A DNA stretch of 64,000 nt from Paenibacillus paeoniae (GTDB lineage Bacteria > Bacillota > Bacilli > Paenibacillales > Paenibacillaceae): the NCBI RefSeq assembly GCF_003388735.1, contig NZ_QUBQ01000004.1:372001-436000 (forward strand), read 5' to 3'. Numbering within the stretch: position 1 is the first letter of the stretch; each line of letters starts with the position of its first letter. A model generated the notes under the pieces. The model had not been told where the DNA came from and searched no databases. It saw only the letters and a program-made list of their open reading frames with translations. The position numbers were made by a program, and so were the translations under genes. Below are positions 54,682-64,000 of the stretch, piece by piece.

Positions 54682-54700
54682 TGTTTCACGTGAAACATTC
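54679..54700. terminator. parS forming a bidirectional terminator after rsmG
   Basis: GGAATGTTTCACGTGAAACA with TTCC completing the stem. The 16-bp parS (54682-54697, TGTTTCACGTGAAACA, exact consensus) is the palindrome, and A7 on one side and T7 on the other make it an intrinsic terminator in both directions. It sits 9 bp after the rsmG stop. Confidence 0.9.
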
Positions 54701-54708
54701 CTTTTTTT

Positions 54709-55431
54709 CTACAGAAGAGGCTGCTTTAAAGGTGTCCCCGCTTTGCGCGGGTATTTTTTAGGCGTTGCCTCATTTTTTTGAACGAACACAATATGACGCT
54801 CAGCATTCTCCTTCGGCAAGCTGAAAGCATGCTGCGCTTGCAACCGCCCTCTCAACTCTCTTAAGCTGAAAGAAGCTTCTTTCACCTCTTCATCCGACTG
54901 GGAACCTTTCATCGCAGCAAATAAACCGCCCTTCTTCACAAAAGGCAAACAGAACTCATTCAGCACATTTAACTTGGCTACTGCCCTAGCCGTTACCAAA
55001 TCATATTGATCACGATGCTCTGCTAGTCTAGCTATATCCTCTGCTCGTCCATGGACACATTGTACATTCGACAAGCCTAGCTGCTCGCTTAATGCATTAA
55101 GAAATCCAATGCGCTTATTCAAAGAATCGACAATCAGCACTTGCAAGTGGGGAAAACAAATCTTCAAGGGAATGCTCGGGAATCCCGCACCTGAACCGAT
55201 ATCCGCCAATCTCTCCACTTTGTTCATATCCGTATAGAAAGCAAGGGAGACGGAATCGTAGAAGTGCTTCTCGTAGACAGCAGCCCGCTCCGTAATCCCC
55301 GTCAAATTCATCCGTTCATTCCATTCAACCAGCATCGTATAATAAAGTTCAAATTGTTGCAGCTGCTGCTCGGAGAGAGAAATCCCTCTCTCCCTTATCG
55401 CTTCAACAAACCATTGAGTTGTATTGTCCAT
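54709..55431 (-). CDS. rsmG: 16S rRNA (guanine527-N7)-methyltransferase
   Basis: 240 aa. SAM motif LADIGSGAGFPSIPLKIC; N-terminal YYTMLVEWNERMNLTGITE; then YDLVTARAVAKLNVLNEFCL. It methylates G527 of 16S rRNA; loss gives low-level streptomycin resistance. It overlaps mnmG by 1 base. Confidence 0.96.
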   Translation of the reverse strand: MDNTTQWFVEAIRERGISLSEQQLQQFELYYTMLVEWNERMNLTGITERAAVYEKHFYDSVSLAFYTDMNKVERLADIGSGAGFPSIPLKICFPHLQVLIVDSLNKRIGFLNALSEQLGLSNVQCVHGRAEDIARLAEHRDQYDLVTARAVAKLNVLNEFCLPFVKKGGLFAAMKGSQSDEEVKEASFSLRELRGRLQAQHAFSLPKENAERHIVFVQKNEATPKKYPRKAGTPLKQPLL

Positions 55432-57320
55432 TAGTTTCCTCTTGCCGCAGTTACACGATTATAGTGTTCTAAGTAAACGAGCAAAATGGAAATGTCAGCA
55501 GGTGTTACACCAGCAATACGGGATGCCTGACCAATCGACAATGGACGAACGAGGATCAGCTTCTGCTTCGCTTCCAAAGACAAGCTGTTCACATCGTTAT
55601 AGTCAATATCAACAGGAATCCGTTTTTTCTCCATTTTGTTCAATCGTTCAACTTGCAACAGCTGTTTTTCGATGTAACCTGCATATTTGATCTGAATCTC
55701 GACTTGCTCCTTCATCTCATCTGTTAATTCATAAGGCGAAGGCGATACACTTGCCAGGTGGTCATAAGTTACCTCAGGTCTCTTCAGCAGCGATAAAATA
55801 TCCCCGCCCTGTATCAGTGGCGCAGAACCTGCCGATTCCAACATCTCCGCTACATCATCAGGTTTAATCTTTGTGTTGCGCAAGCGCTCAGTCTCTTGCT
55901 CCACCAACGCTTTCTTCTGAAGAAACTGGTTATGGCGTTCTTCCTTAATCAATCCGATTTCATAACCAATCGGAGTCAGACGTAGATCCGCATTGTCATG
56001 ACGGAGCAGCAAGCGATATTCCGCACGCGAAGTCAACAAGCGATATGGATCGTTTGTTCCTTTCGTCACGAGATCATCAATCATAACGCCAATATAACCT
56101 TGGGAACGTCCGATAATAATCGGCTCCTTGCCCTGTACTTTGCGAGCTGCATTAATGCCAGCCATAACACCTTGACCAGCTGCTTCTTCATAGCCCGAGG
56201 TGCCATTGATTTGTCCAGCTGTGAATAAGCTGTCAATCTTCTTCGTCTCCAGTGACGGCCAAAGCTGAGTGGGGATAACCGCATCATACTCAATGGCGTA
56301 GCCATTACGCATCATCTCAACTTTTTCCAATCCTGGAATAGATCGTAAAATATCAAGTTGTACATCCTCTGGCATGCTTGTGGATAATCCTTGCACATAA
56401 TATTCGGACGTGTGCTTTCCTTCCGGCTCCAGGAATATCTGATGCTTCGGTTTATCGGCGAATCGGACGACCTTGTCCTCGATGGACGGACAGTAACGCG
56501 GGCCTGTGCCTTCGATAGCGCCCGTGAACAACGGAGCGCGATACAAGTTGTCATTAATAATCTGATGCGTCTTCTCCGACGTGTACGTCAGCCAGCATGG
56601 GAGCTGTTCATTATCGGACGATTTTGTCTCATAGGAAAAAAACTTCGGCTTCTCATCGCCAGGCTGAATCTCCGTCTTGGAGAAGTCGATCGTATCCTTA
56701 TGCACGCGCGGAGGCGTACCTGTCTTGAATCGGATCAACTCCAGACCATGCTCCTTCAAGCTCGCGGACAAACGCAGCGAAGGCTGCTGGTTGTTCGGGC
56801 CGCTCTCGTACATCAGCTCGCCCATAATGATTTTGCCGCGCAAGTACGTGCCTGTTGTGACGACAATCGCTTTCGCGCGATAGATCGCCCCTGTCTTCGT
56901 AATGATACCCACGCACTTGCCGTCTTCAACAATAAGCTCTTCCGCCATGCCTTGGCGGAGCGTCAGACCAGGCGTCTCCTCAATCGTCTTCTTCATTAGA
57001 TGCTGATAAGAGAACTTATCCGCCTGTGCACGCAGTGCATGAACCGCCGGGCCTTTGCCCGTGTTCAACATACGCATCTGAATAAACGTCTTATCGATAT
57101 TGCGTCCCATCTCGCCGCCCAGTGCATCAATCTCACGAACGACGTGGCCTTTGGCCGGACCGCCGATGGAAGGATTGCACGGCATGAATGCCACCATATC
57201 CAAATTAATCGTCAGCAACAGCGTCTCGCAGCCCATACGAGCCGATGCAAGAGCCGACTCACATCCCGCGTGACCGGCGCCAATGACGATAACATCAAAT
57301 TCTCCCGCTTCATAACTCAT
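55431..57320 (-). CDS. mnmG: tRNA uridine-34 modification enzyme MnmG
   Basis: 629 aa. FAD site [20 protein letters not shown], then [33 protein letters not shown], and [20 protein letters not shown]. With MnmE it makes carboxymethylaminomethyl-uridine in the wobble position. 11 bp downstream of mnmE. Confidence 0.98.
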   Translation of the reverse strand: MSYEAGEFDVIVIGAGHAGCESALASARMGCETLLLTINLDMVAFMPCNPSIGGPAKGHVVREIDALGGEMGRNIDKTFIQMRMLNTGKGPAVHALRAQADKFSYQHLMKKTIEETPGLTLRQGMAEELIVEDGKCVGIITKTGAIYRAKAIVVTTGTYLRGKIIMGELMYESGPNNQQPSLRLSASLKEHGLELIRFKTGTPPRVHKDTIDFSKTEIQPGDEKPKFFSYETKSSDNEQLPCWLTYTSEKTHQIINDNLYRAPLFTGAIEGTGPRYCPSIEDKVVRFADKPKHQIFLEPEGKHTSEYYVQGLSTSMPEDVQLDILRSIPGLEKVEMMRNGYAIEYDAVIPTQLWPSLETKKIDSLFTAGQINGTSGYEEAAGQGVMAGINAARKVQGKEPIIIGRSQGYIGVMIDDLVTKGTNDPYRLLTSRAEYRLLLRHDNADLRLTPIGYEIGLIKEERHNQFLQKKALVEQETERLRNTKIKPDDVAEMLESAGSAPLIQGGDILSLLKRPEVTYDHLASVSPSPYELTDEMKEQVEIQIKYAGYIEKQLLQVERLNKMEKKRIPVDIDYNDVNSLSLEAKQKLILVRPLSIGQASRIAGVTPADISILLVYLEHYNRVTAARGN

Positions 57321-57331
57321 TGCCTATCACC

Positions 57332-58711
57332 CTACTTTCCAAGACAGAACTGTGAAAATATTTGGTCAATCAACGAATCGCCCGCTTCATCACCGAGAAT
57401 CTCTCCCAGAGACTCCCAAGCTTGGCGTGCATCAATCTGTATCACATCAATCGGTATGCCGACATGCGTTGCCTCTATCGCATCTACCAGCGACTGCTTA
57501 GACCGCTTCAGCAGGGCAATATGTCTCACATTACTGACATAAGTCAAATCATTGGCTTCCAGTTGTCCTTCGAAAAACATCTCGCTGATCGTCGCCTCAA
57601 GGATGTCGAGGCCGCTCTCCTGCAGCACCGACATACGAACTATCGCATCCGATGATACATACTGCTCTACTTCAGCAAGCTCCAAACGACCGGGAAGATC
57701 CATCTTATTAATAATAACGATAACAGAACGATCCTTCAGCTGCTCCAGCAGTTGCCGGTCGTCATCCACTAGTGGTTCGTTATAATTCAGAACGAACAAG
57801 ATCAGATCCGCTCCTTGCAGCGCATCACGGGAACGCTCAACCCCAATCTTCTCCACCACATCGCTTGTCTCCCGAATACCGGCCGTATCCAGCAAGCGCA
57901 GCGGAATACCGTTCAATGTGACGAACTGCTCGATAACATCACGCGTTGTTCCCGGAATATCCGTCACAATCGCTTTGTTCTCCTGCGTCAATACGTTCAT
58001 AAGCGATGACTTCCCGACATTTGGCCTGCCGACAATCGCCGTCATAATGCCCTCACGCAATATTTTACCTTCGTTTGCCGTTTTTAGCAGCTTATCGATC
58101 TCCGCAATCGCCAGCTCACACTGCTCTCGAATATAAGCACTCGTCATCGCTTCGACATCATGCTCCGGATAATCGATGTTAACTTCAATATGCGCAAGCA
58201 GCTCAATAACGGTCTGTCTCAACGCTTTGATCCGCTTCGACAGTACCCCTTCTGCCTGCTTGCGAGCCACGGAAAACGCACGATCCGACTTGGAGCGTAT
58301 GAGGTCAATGACCGCCTCCGCTTGCATCAGATCGATACGTCCATTCAGAAACGCACGCTTCGTGAATTCCCCCGGCTCCGCCGTACGATACCCGTCCAGT
58401 TGCAACACAACGTCGAGCACCTTCTTCACCGCAATAACGCCGCCATGTGCGTTAATTTCTACCACGTCTTCCGCTGTGAAAGATCGTGGACCCTTCATTA
58501 CCGTAACCAGCACTTCCTCCACCTTCTCGCTGGAGGCTGGATCTATGATATGCCCGTAATGCACCGTATGCGTATCGGCGTCTTTTAGACTTATTTTCGA
58601 ACGAAATATCGCATCGGTCCCGCTAATCGCTTGCGGACCACTTATGCGAATGATGGCAATGCCGCCTTCCCCGACTGCTGTGGAGATTGCCGCGATCGTA
58701 TCTTGAATCAT
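57332..58711 (-). CDS. mnmE: tRNA modification GTPase MnmE
   Basis: 459 aa. N-terminal folate-binding domain, then G1 AIVGRPNVGKSSLMNVL, G2/G3 DIPGTTRDV and DTAGIRE, G4 NKMD, and the C-terminal CLGK-stop with the catalytic Cys. Works with MnmG. The upstream gene jag has its own terminator between (58784-58811). Confidence 0.98.
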   Translation of the reverse strand: MIQDTIAAISTAVGEGGIAIIRISGPQAISGTDAIFRSKISLKDADTHTVHYGHIIDPASSEKVEEVLVTVMKGPRSFTAEDVVEINAHGGVIAVKKVLDVVLQLDGYRTAEPGEFTKRAFLNGRIDLMQAEAVIDLIRSKSDRAFSVARKQAEGVLSKRIKALRQTVIELLAHIEVNIDYPEHDVEAMTSAYIREQCELAIAEIDKLLKTANEGKILREGIMTAIVGRPNVGKSSLMNVLTQENKAIVTDIPGTTRDVIEQFVTLNGIPLRLLDTAGIRETSDVVEKIGVERSRDALQGADLILFVLNYNEPLVDDDRQLLEQLKDRSVIVIINKMDLPGRLELAEVEQYVSSDAIVRMSVLQESGLDILEATISEMFFEGQLEANDLTYVSNVRHIALLKRSKQSLVDAIEATHVGIPIDVIQIDARQAWESLGEILGDEAGDSLIDQIFSQFCLGK

Positions 58712-58783
58712 GTTGAATCAGCACCTCTCAGGGCCAAGCCTAAATTGAATATCCCGGTCAAACTTCTATTCCGAATGGAAAAA

Positions 58784-58811
58784 CAGCAATGACCTTGGGA
58801 AGCCATTGCTG
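58784..58811 (-). terminator. Terminator after jag
   Basis: CAGCAATG and CATTGCTG form a perfect 8-bp stem; on the minus strand TTTTTCC follows, 34 bp after the jag stop. Confidence 0.75.
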
Positions 58812-58844
58812 CATATCGAGTATAAGTATAGAAAGAGTTCATCC

Positions 58845-59465
58845 CTACTTCAGCGCAATAACGACTCTCCGATTCGGCTCGTCGCCCTTGCTGAATGTTC
58901 TCACCTTGGGGTGATTCTGAAGCTGGGAATGAATAACCTTGCGTTCGAGCGGCGTCATCGGTTCAAGCACAACTTCTTTTCTTGTGCGGATGACACGTCC
59001 GGCCAGACGATCGGAGAGCTCCTCCAACGTCTTGCGCCGACGCTCGCGAAAATCCTCTGCATCGAGAACGATACGAAGATGACTGTTCGAATAACGATTA
59101 GCCACAATATTAATCAAGTACTGCAAAGCGTCTAACGTCCCGCCGCGCCGTCCGATCAGCATACCGAGCTCACCTTCACCCGAGACGGACAGCTGCGTGC
59201 CATCCTTCGTCTGCTTACGATCAATACGAACCGACAATCCCATTGTTCTTGCTACATCAAGTAGAAATTTCTCGGCTTCCTCCAGTGCATCCGGTATAAG
59301 CTCAAGCTCCACCTTCGCCTCTTTGACGCCAATCAATCCGAACAGCCCCTTCGAGGGCTGCTCCAGCACAACAATCTTCACGCGATCTTCCGTAACTTGC
59401 CATTGTGTCAATCCATAACGTACAGCATCGTCTATCGTCTTGCCCGATGCAACGATTTTCTTCAT
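58845..59465 (-). CDS. jag: RNA-binding protein Jag (KhpB)
   Basis: 206 aa. Jag-N (MKKIVASGKTIDDAVRYGLT), KH domain GEGELGMLIGRRGGTLDALQ with GxxG, and R3H (TPLERKVIHSQLQNHPKVRT, then GDEPNRRVVI). RNA-binding protein connected with wall synthesis and YidC. Its start overlaps yidC by 4 bases. Confidence 0.95.
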   Translation of the reverse strand: MKKIVASGKTIDDAVRYGLTQWQVTEDRVKIVVLEQPSKGLFGLIGVKEAKVELELIPDALEEAEKFLLDVARTMGLSVRIDRKQTKDGTQLSVSGEGELGMLIGRRGGTLDALQYLINIVANRYSNSHLRIVLDAEDFRERRRKTLEELSDRLAGRVIRTRKEVVLEPMTPLERKVIHSQLQNHPKVRTFSKGDEPNRRVVIALK

Positions 59466-60238
59466 TTCGCAAGGACCTCCTTCTTACCCTTGTCTGATGA
59501 ACGTACGTACAGGAAGTAGTTTTGAACAATTGTATAGATGTTACTGAATACCCAATACAGCGGAAGCGCCGCAGGGAATGACATCGACATAACAAAAATC
59601 AATACAGGGAAGATCGTCAGAATGATCGACATACCCGGCATTTGCTGGGTTTGTGTCTTCTGCATCATCTTCGACTGAATGAACGTCGTAGCAGCCGCCA
59701 AAATCGGCAAGAAATACCACGGGCTTGGCTCGCCAAGCACAAATCCGAAAATATCGTCCATACGAATGTCTTTGTTCCAATAGATCGCGTTATACAGCGC
59801 GATAAAGACCGGCATCTGAACGATTAGCGGCAAACAGCCTGCCATCGGATTCACTTGATGCGTCTGGAACAGCTTCATCGTCTCTTCCTGCTGCTTCTGC
59901 GGGTTGTCTTTATATTTCTTCTTGAGCTCCGCCATTTGCGGCTGGAGCGCTTGCATAGCCTTGGAGCTTCGGAATTGCTTAATCGTCAGCGGCAAGATAG
60001 CCGTACGAACGATTATCGTGAGCAACAAGATCGCAAGCACATACGAACCGCCAAGCCATCCGGCGAACGAATCAAGCGTGATCGCAAAATAATAAACAAC
60101 GTTTTTCTCCCAGAAGTTACCCTTTAATAGGTCCTCCGTCTCCATAGTATGGTCAGCGGGCACACAACCTGCGAGCAACCCCATTAACATGACCAATCCA
60201 AGCACTAGAAGCCATTTTCGCTTAGAATTCCGAAACAA
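59462..60238 (-). CDS. yidC: Membrane insertase YidC (SpoIIIJ-like)
   Basis: 258 aa lipoprotein-type insertase. Lipobox MLMGLLAGC near residue 25, then five hydrophobic segments (SYVLAILLLTIIVRTAILPL, MAGCLPLIVQMPVFIALYNA, YFLPILAAATTFIQSKMMQK, ILTIFPVLIFVMSMSFPAAL). The conserved Arg of TM1 in IIVRTAILPL is present. It inserts membrane proteins with or without Sec; the Bacillus relative is required for sporulation. Upstream is rnpA. Confidence 0.95.
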   Translation of the reverse strand: MFRNSKRKWLLVLGLVMLMGLLAGCVPADHTMETEDLLKGNFWEKNVVYYFAITLDSFAGWLGGSYVLAILLLTIIVRTAILPLTIKQFRSSKAMQALQPQMAELKKKYKDNPQKQQEETMKLFQTHQVNPMAGCLPLIVQMPVFIALYNAIYWNKDIRMDDIFGFVLGEPSPWYFLPILAAATTFIQSKMMQKTQTQQMPGMSIILTIFPVLIFVMSMSFPAALPLYWVFSNIYTIVQNYFLYVRSSDKGKKEVLAK

Positions 60239-60348
60239 CTTGTAATCTCCTCTCTGAGAGCTATCCGCATAGTTCTATTCCAAGATAGACTATACCATAA
60301 TTTATAGCACAAAGAAACAAGCTGGGAGCATGTCCCGAAGCTCATTCA

Positions 60349-60687
60349 TTATTTCAGCAAACCAGCTTTTTTCAGCACATGGATGACACTCTTCTCCATC
60401 TCTTTCAACGACATCGTCGTCGCCGGTTTTCTTACGATTAATATAAGGTCCGTGTGCGGCTGAACGCGGTCCTCCAGATGACGGACAATTTCCTTCACCA
60501 TCCGGCGCATGCGATTACGCATGACGGCATTCCCAATCTTCTTGCTGGCGGATACGCCAAGTCGGAACGGATCGGCAATTCGCTGCCTCGACCAATAGAC
60601 GACGAACTGTGAGTTAGCGAATGACTTGCCGCCCCTGTATATTCGGTTGAAATCTTCACGATTTCGAAGTCGCAATGACCTGCGCAT
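60349..60687 (-). CDS. rnpA: Ribonuclease P protein component
   Basis: 112 aa. LRLRNREDFNRIYRGGKSFA, then GVSASKKIGNAVMRNRMRRM with the RNR signature. Partners the RNase P RNA for tRNA 5' processing. Between yidC and rpmH, as usual. Confidence 0.97.
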   Translation of the reverse strand: MRRSLRLRNREDFNRIYRGGKSFANSQFVVYWSRQRIADPFRLGVSASKKIGNAVMRNRMRRMVKEIVRHLEDRVQPHTDLILIVRKPATTMSLKEMEKSVIHVLKKAGLLK

Positions 60688-60756
60688 GACTGCCCGTCAC
60701 CGTTCCCTTCCTCATTATCTCCAATAATTCATGTATCTAAATGTAAGCAAAAAAAA

Positions 60757-60775
60757 AGACCACCAGACGTGGTCT
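60757..60775 (-). terminator. Terminator after rpmH
   Basis: AGACCAC, CAGAC loop, GTGGTCT, with TTTTTTTTTG on the minus strand. Likely lowers rnpA relative to rpmH. Confidence 0.8.
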
Positions 60776-60780
60776 TCAGC

Positions 60781-60915
60781 TTACGCGCTCAGTACTTTTC
60801 TGCCTCTTTGGCGACGAGCCGCCAAAACTTTACGACCGTTCTTCGTGCTCATCCGTTTGCGGAAGCCATGCACTTTCGCACGTTTGCTTACATTCGGTTT
60901 AAATGTAGGTCTCAT
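60781..60915 (-). CDS. rpmH: 50S ribosomal protein bL34
   Basis: 44 aa, too short for many gene finders. [20 protein letters not shown] then [17 protein letters not shown] is bL34. Start ATG at 60915 with GGAGGTG upstream. Always adjacent to dnaA and rnpA. Confidence 0.98.
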   Translation of the reverse strand: MRPTFKPNVSKRAKVHGFRKRMSTKNGRKVLAARRQRGRKVLSA

Positions 60916-61478
60916 TAAGCTGCACCTCCTATATTACATGTGAATTCGTAAACGGCATACGGCCGTCCCTTTATAAAAAATCACTTTTACTATTAAACCA
61001 TGCTGACGTCCAAAAGTCAATGTCTACTCCCTTTATGCAACCGTTGGCAAATCATGCTCATTCATCATGTGGATAAATGACGGCAGGTATACGTTGCTGT
61101 AGAAATTAATAACATGTGGATAGAAAAACACCACTGAAAACGAACTTTGTCGAAATCTTAACATGATATAAACAATATCTTGTGTTGTAGATAACTCTTA
61201 TACACAAGTTATTGACGATGTGGATAATATCCGCAATTTCGTTGAAATATAAGGCGTCATTTGCTATGATGGATATGTTTTCGTTGTGGATGAGCGTAGT
61301 TCTTCCTCGAATTTATTAACAGCCTGTGGATAACATTGTGAACAAATTTATCCCCTATTTATAACTCGATTTTTACAATCCGTCATAATGTGGATGATTT
61401 CGTTAATAACAATAGCTATTCGACATATTTCTGCGTACCTGCGCAACTCGCGCGATAGATGATAAGGAGTGACAGTCT
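60916..61478. other. oriC segment between rpmH and dnaA
   Basis: 560 bp with no gene and many DnaA boxes. TGTGGATAA exact at 61068-61076, 61219-61227 and 61325-61333. One-mismatch boxes at 61115-61123, 61198-61206, 61285-61293 and 61389-61397. It must also carry the dnaA promoter (AT-rich, rich in DnaA boxes, so autoregulation is likely). AAGGAG precedes the GTG start of dnaA. Confidence 0.9.
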
Positions 61479-62825
61479 GTGGACAGCCATACTTACGATT
61501 TATGGCAACAAGTATTGTCAATCATCCAGACGAAGTTAAGCAAGCCAAGCTTTGACACCTGGTTTAAGGAAACCAAAGCTTCTTTCGTCGATGATTCCGT
61601 ACTTGAAATAACCGCGCCAACAACTTTTGCCGCAGAATGGCTTGAAGGCCGTTACACTAAGCTGATTCGATCGACCTTATACGAATTTTTGGGCAAGCAA
61701 GTCGATGTCAGATTTTCCATCGGCGAGCCCAAAGCGTCGGAACAGAGCGTTATGATGCAGCCCAAGCCGCCAAAAGTAACCGAGGCCGCCGAAGAGACAC
61801 ATTCTCATATGCTAAATCCGAAGTATACCTTCGACACCTTCGTCGTTGGAGCCAATAACCGTTTTGCGCATGCGGCATCGCTTGCTGTAGCTGAAGCACC
61901 GGCCAAAGTGTACAACCCCCTCTTCCTGTATGGAGGCGTAGGTCTTGGTAAAACGCACCTTATGCATGCGATCGGGCATTATATTATGGACCATAATCCC
62001 AATACAAAGGTTCTGTATATCTCTTCCGAGAAATTCACGAACGAATTCATTAATGCGATTCGCGACAATCAGGGCGAGAGCTTCCGCACCAAATACCGCA
62101 ATATCGACGTGCTGCTTATTGACGATATTCAGTTTCTGGCCGGCAAGGAGCAAACACAGGAGGAATTTTTCCATACCTTTAATGCGCTCCACGAGGAACG
62201 CAAGCATATCGTCATCTCCAGCGACCGGCCGCCAAAAGAAATTCCGACACTCGAAGATCGGCTTCGTTCCCGCTTCGAATGGGGACTCATCACCGATATT
62301 CAGCCGCCGGATCTGGAGACGCGCATCGCGATTCTTCGCAAGAAGGCCAAAGCCGAGAACCTTGACATCCCGAATGAAGCGATGAACTATATCGCCAATC
62401 AGATCAATACCAATATCCGTGAGCTCGAAGGCGCTCTCATCCGGGTAGTTGCCTATTCCTCGCTCATAAACGCGGACATTACGTCGCATCTCGCAGCGGA
62501 GGCACTGAAGGATATTATCCCTTCCGGCCGGCCGAGAATGATTACGATTCAGGACATTCAGATCAAAGTCGGCGAGTTCTACGGGCTTCGCCTGGAGGAA
62601 TTCAAAGCGCGGAAACGGACCAAGGCTGTAGCGTATCCAAGACAGATCGCCATGTACTTGTCCAGAGAGCTGACAGACTTCTCTCTGCCGAAGATTGGCG
62701 AGGCATTCGGAGGTCGAGATCATACGACCGTTATACACGCCCATGAGAAAATTACACAGCAGTTGAAGGTTGACCAGGAACTGTTCAAAATCCTTCAAAA
62801 TCTGACTGAGAAAATAAAAAATTAA
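61479..62825 (+). CDS. dnaA: Replication initiator DnaA
   Basis: 448 aa, GTG start at 61479 (AAGGAG upstream). Domain I starts [17 protein letters not shown]+ Walker [21 protein letters not shown], Walker [13 protein letters not shown]; arginine finger region in [12 protein letters not shown]; domain IV DNA binding [15 protein letters not shown] (here [20 protein letters not shown] with [16 protein letters not shown]). Binds DnaA boxes on both sides and opens oriC. Confidence 0.98.
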   Translation: MDSHTYDLWQQVLSIIQTKLSKPSFDTWFKETKASFVDDSVLEITAPTTFAAEWLEGRYTKLIRSTLYEFLGKQVDVRFSIGEPKASEQSVMMQPKPPKVTEAAEETHSHMLNPKYTFDTFVVGANNRFAHAASLAVAEAPAKVYNPLFLYGGVGLGKTHLMHAIGHYIMDHNPNTKVLYISSEKFTNEFINAIRDNQGESFRTKYRNIDVLLIDDIQFLAGKEQTQEEFFHTFNALHEERKHIVISSDRPPKEIPTLEDRLRSRFEWGLITDIQPPDLETRIAILRKKAKAENLDIPNEAMNYIANQINTNIRELEGALIRVVAYSSLINADITSHLAAEALKDIIPSGRPRMITIQDIQIKVGEFYGLRLEEFKARKRTKAVAYPRQIAMYLSRELTDFSLPKIGEAFGGRDHTTVIHAHEKITQQLKVDQELFKILQNLTEKIKN

Positions 62826-62988
62826 ATGTGAACAACTAGTCAAGCCTATGCACACGCTATGCACATGTGGATAGGCTTGATTTATCACTGTTTTCTGGGG
62901 TTATCCACATATTCAGGGCCCCTACTACTACTGCTACTAATAAATCTTTAAAAAAATATCATTAAATTAAGCAGAAACGGGTGACGAA
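62826..62988. other. oriC unwinding segment between dnaA and dnaN
   Basis: DnaA boxes TGTGGATAG (62866-62874) and TTATCCACA (62901-62909). A GGGCCCC cluster (62916-62922) is followed by TACTACTACTGCTACTAA (62923-62940), a DnaA-trio element, then an AT-rich DUE (62941-62980). This order (box, GC cluster, trios, AT tract) is the basal unwinding system. A TCAAGCCTA/TAGGCTTGA hairpin (62840-62880) may terminate dnaA. Confidence 0.9.
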
Positions 62989-64000
62989 ATGAAACTAACG
63001 ATTTCCAAAAATGAGCTGAATGACGCTATTCAACAAGTAGCCAAAGCAGCCTCTTCGCGTCCAGCCATTCCGATTCTCGGAGGTATCAAGATCGACGTTA
63101 ACCACCAATTCGTAACACTAACCGCTAGTGATACTGATATATCTATTCAAAGCTATATCACCGTAGAACAAGAAGATACGATCATTGCACAAGTCGAAAA
63201 GCCGGGAAGCGTCGTGCTGCCAGCCAAATTTTTTGTAGAAATCGTCAAGAAGCTTCCTTCCGAACAAGTCGTCATCGAGGTAGGACCAAGCTTCCAAACC
63301 ATCATTCGTTCAGGTTCTACTGAAATCCAAATGGTCGGCCTCGACCCCGAGGAATTCCCGATTCTGCCATCTATTGAACAGGATAATCTGCTTCAAATAC
63401 CTGGTGATCTCGTTAAGTCGATGATCAGACAAACGATTCTAGCGGCTTCCACTAGCGAGCAAACGCCGATTCTAACCGGTGTGCTATGGAACCTGCATGA
63501 TGGACAATTAAAATTTACTGCAACCGACCGCCATCGTCTGGCAAGCCGTACGACAAAGGTTGATGCAGACGAAACACTCCAATTCAGCAATGTTGTCATC
63601 TCAGCCAAGACACTTGGAGAGTTGTCCAGACTGATTCCAGATCAGAATACGCTTGTCGATATCGTCGTCGCTGACAATCAAGTGCTTTTCAAAATGGATA
63701 ACATTTTGTTCTACACTCGCATTCTGGATGGCACCTACCCGGATACGTCCAAAATTATTCCGCAAGTATTCGAAACGGAGCTTGTCCTGGATACCAAAAA
63801 TGTGATGGACGCGATCGACCGCGCCTATCTGATGTCCCGTGAAGAGAAGACGAATATTGTTCGTCTGGCTACACAAGAAGACGGTATGATCGAGATTTCC
63901 TCCAGTTCGACGGAGCTTGGCCGCGTGACCGAGCAATTGGAAGCGAAGAGCATGTCGGGACAGCCGCTGCGCATCGCGTTCAACTCCAAATATATGCTTG
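62989..64000 (+). CDS. dnaN: DNA polymerase III beta sliding clamp, partial at window end
   Basis: About 337 codons visible from the ATG at 62989; C-terminus outside the window. MKLTISKNELNDAIQQVAKA and later FTATDRHRLASRTTKV and FYTRILDGTYPDT match DnaN. It clamps DNA polymerase on the template. The ribosome site before the ATG (GGGTGACG) is weak, perhaps coupled to dnaA expression. No regulator in between except oriC. Confidence 0.97.
   Translation, partial: MKLTISKNELNDAIQQVAKAASSRPAIPILGGIKIDVNHQFVTLTASDTDISIQSYITVEQEDTIIAQVEKPGSVVLPAKFFVEIVKKLPSEQVVIEVGPSFQTIIRSGSTEIQMVGLDPEEFPILPSIEQDNLLQIPGDLVKSMIRQTILAASTSEQTPILTGVLWNLHDGQLKFTATDRHRLASRTTKVDADETLQFSNVVISAKTLGELSRLIPDQNTLVDIVVADNQVLFKMDNILFYTRILDGTYPDTSKIIPQVFETELVLDTKNVMDAIDRAYLMSREEKTNIVRLATQEDGMIEISSSSTELGRVTEQLEAKSMSGQPLRIAFNSKYML

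Noticed and set aside
61812..62888. 358-codon minus-strand frame over dnaA
   Set aside because: DnaA is complete on the plus strand; the frame runs into oriC and lacks motifs.

Overview
The window looks like the replication-origin region of a Paenibacillus-type Firmicute, with the left replichore running leftward from oriC. The evidence is gene order: dnaN-dnaA-rpmH-rnpA-yidC-jag-mnmE-mnmG-rsmG-noc-parA-parB-yyaC-yyzM-(tRNA-Ser)-rpsF-ssb-rpsR, then further from the origin dnaB-purA-walRKHIJ-htrC-yyzF-rlmH. This is the classic Bacillales order. Almost every core gene left of dnaA is on the minus strand, co-oriented with a fork leaving oriC. Base composition, the SLH surface protein and the MalT/BTAD-type regulator fit Paenibacillus, but no species can be named from the sequence alone.

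Right end (51.8-64 kb) is the origin and chromosome segregation block. It holds two oriC segments around dnaA with DnaA boxes, a DnaA-trio element and an AT-rich unwinding region, parAB and noc, two exact parS sites (one inside parB, one forming the hairpin of an intrinsic terminator), tRNA-modification and ribosome-maturation genes, and the membrane insertase YidC with its partner Jag. The middle (33-51 kb) carries a sodium/proton antiporter operon (mrpA-B fused, C, D, E, F, G) with a strong promoter followed by an apparent leader terminator, a KtrAB-type potassium uptake pair, rpsF-ssb-rpsR, a WG-repeat secreted protein, a tRNA-Ser(CGA), a MscS channel and a cysteine-desulfurase-like enzyme. 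Another block (14-33 kb) holds the WalRK essential cell-wall two-component system with WalH/I/J and HtrC, an M23 cell-wall endopeptidase, purA, dnaB, rplI, the cyclic-di-AMP phosphodiesterase GdpP, a CBS-domain protein and an LCP-family cell-wall polymer ligase.

The accessory region is 4.7-13.7 kb, directly downstream of the 3' end of rlmH. The rlmH end is the integration site of staphylococcal SCC elements, and here its last codons plus the following bases recur as att-like copies near 6.77, 7.70 and 11.85 kb. Two of these (6.8 and 11.9 kb) are attached to decayed rlmH 3' ends. No recombinase gene is visible. Inside this island, single genes on the minus strand are separated by structured repeats about 45-190 bp long. 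The repeats have inverted ATAAC/GTTAT ends, a second inner inverted box and side hairpins, and resemble integron attC sites or an unknown structured element. Three of the cassette genes carry an RxxxxH HEPN motif, others encode a multi-pass membrane protein and a coiled-coil/membrane-anchor protein, and one is an HNH-like fragment. A further module has a GNAT-ASCH fusion, a stand-alone ASCH protein and a divergent P-loop kinase-like protein. I regard this rlmH-linked cassette island as the most novel part of the window.

The far left (1-4.6 kb) holds a large STAND/BTAD transcriptional activator and the N-terminal part of an SLH-domain surface protein, which runs off the window.
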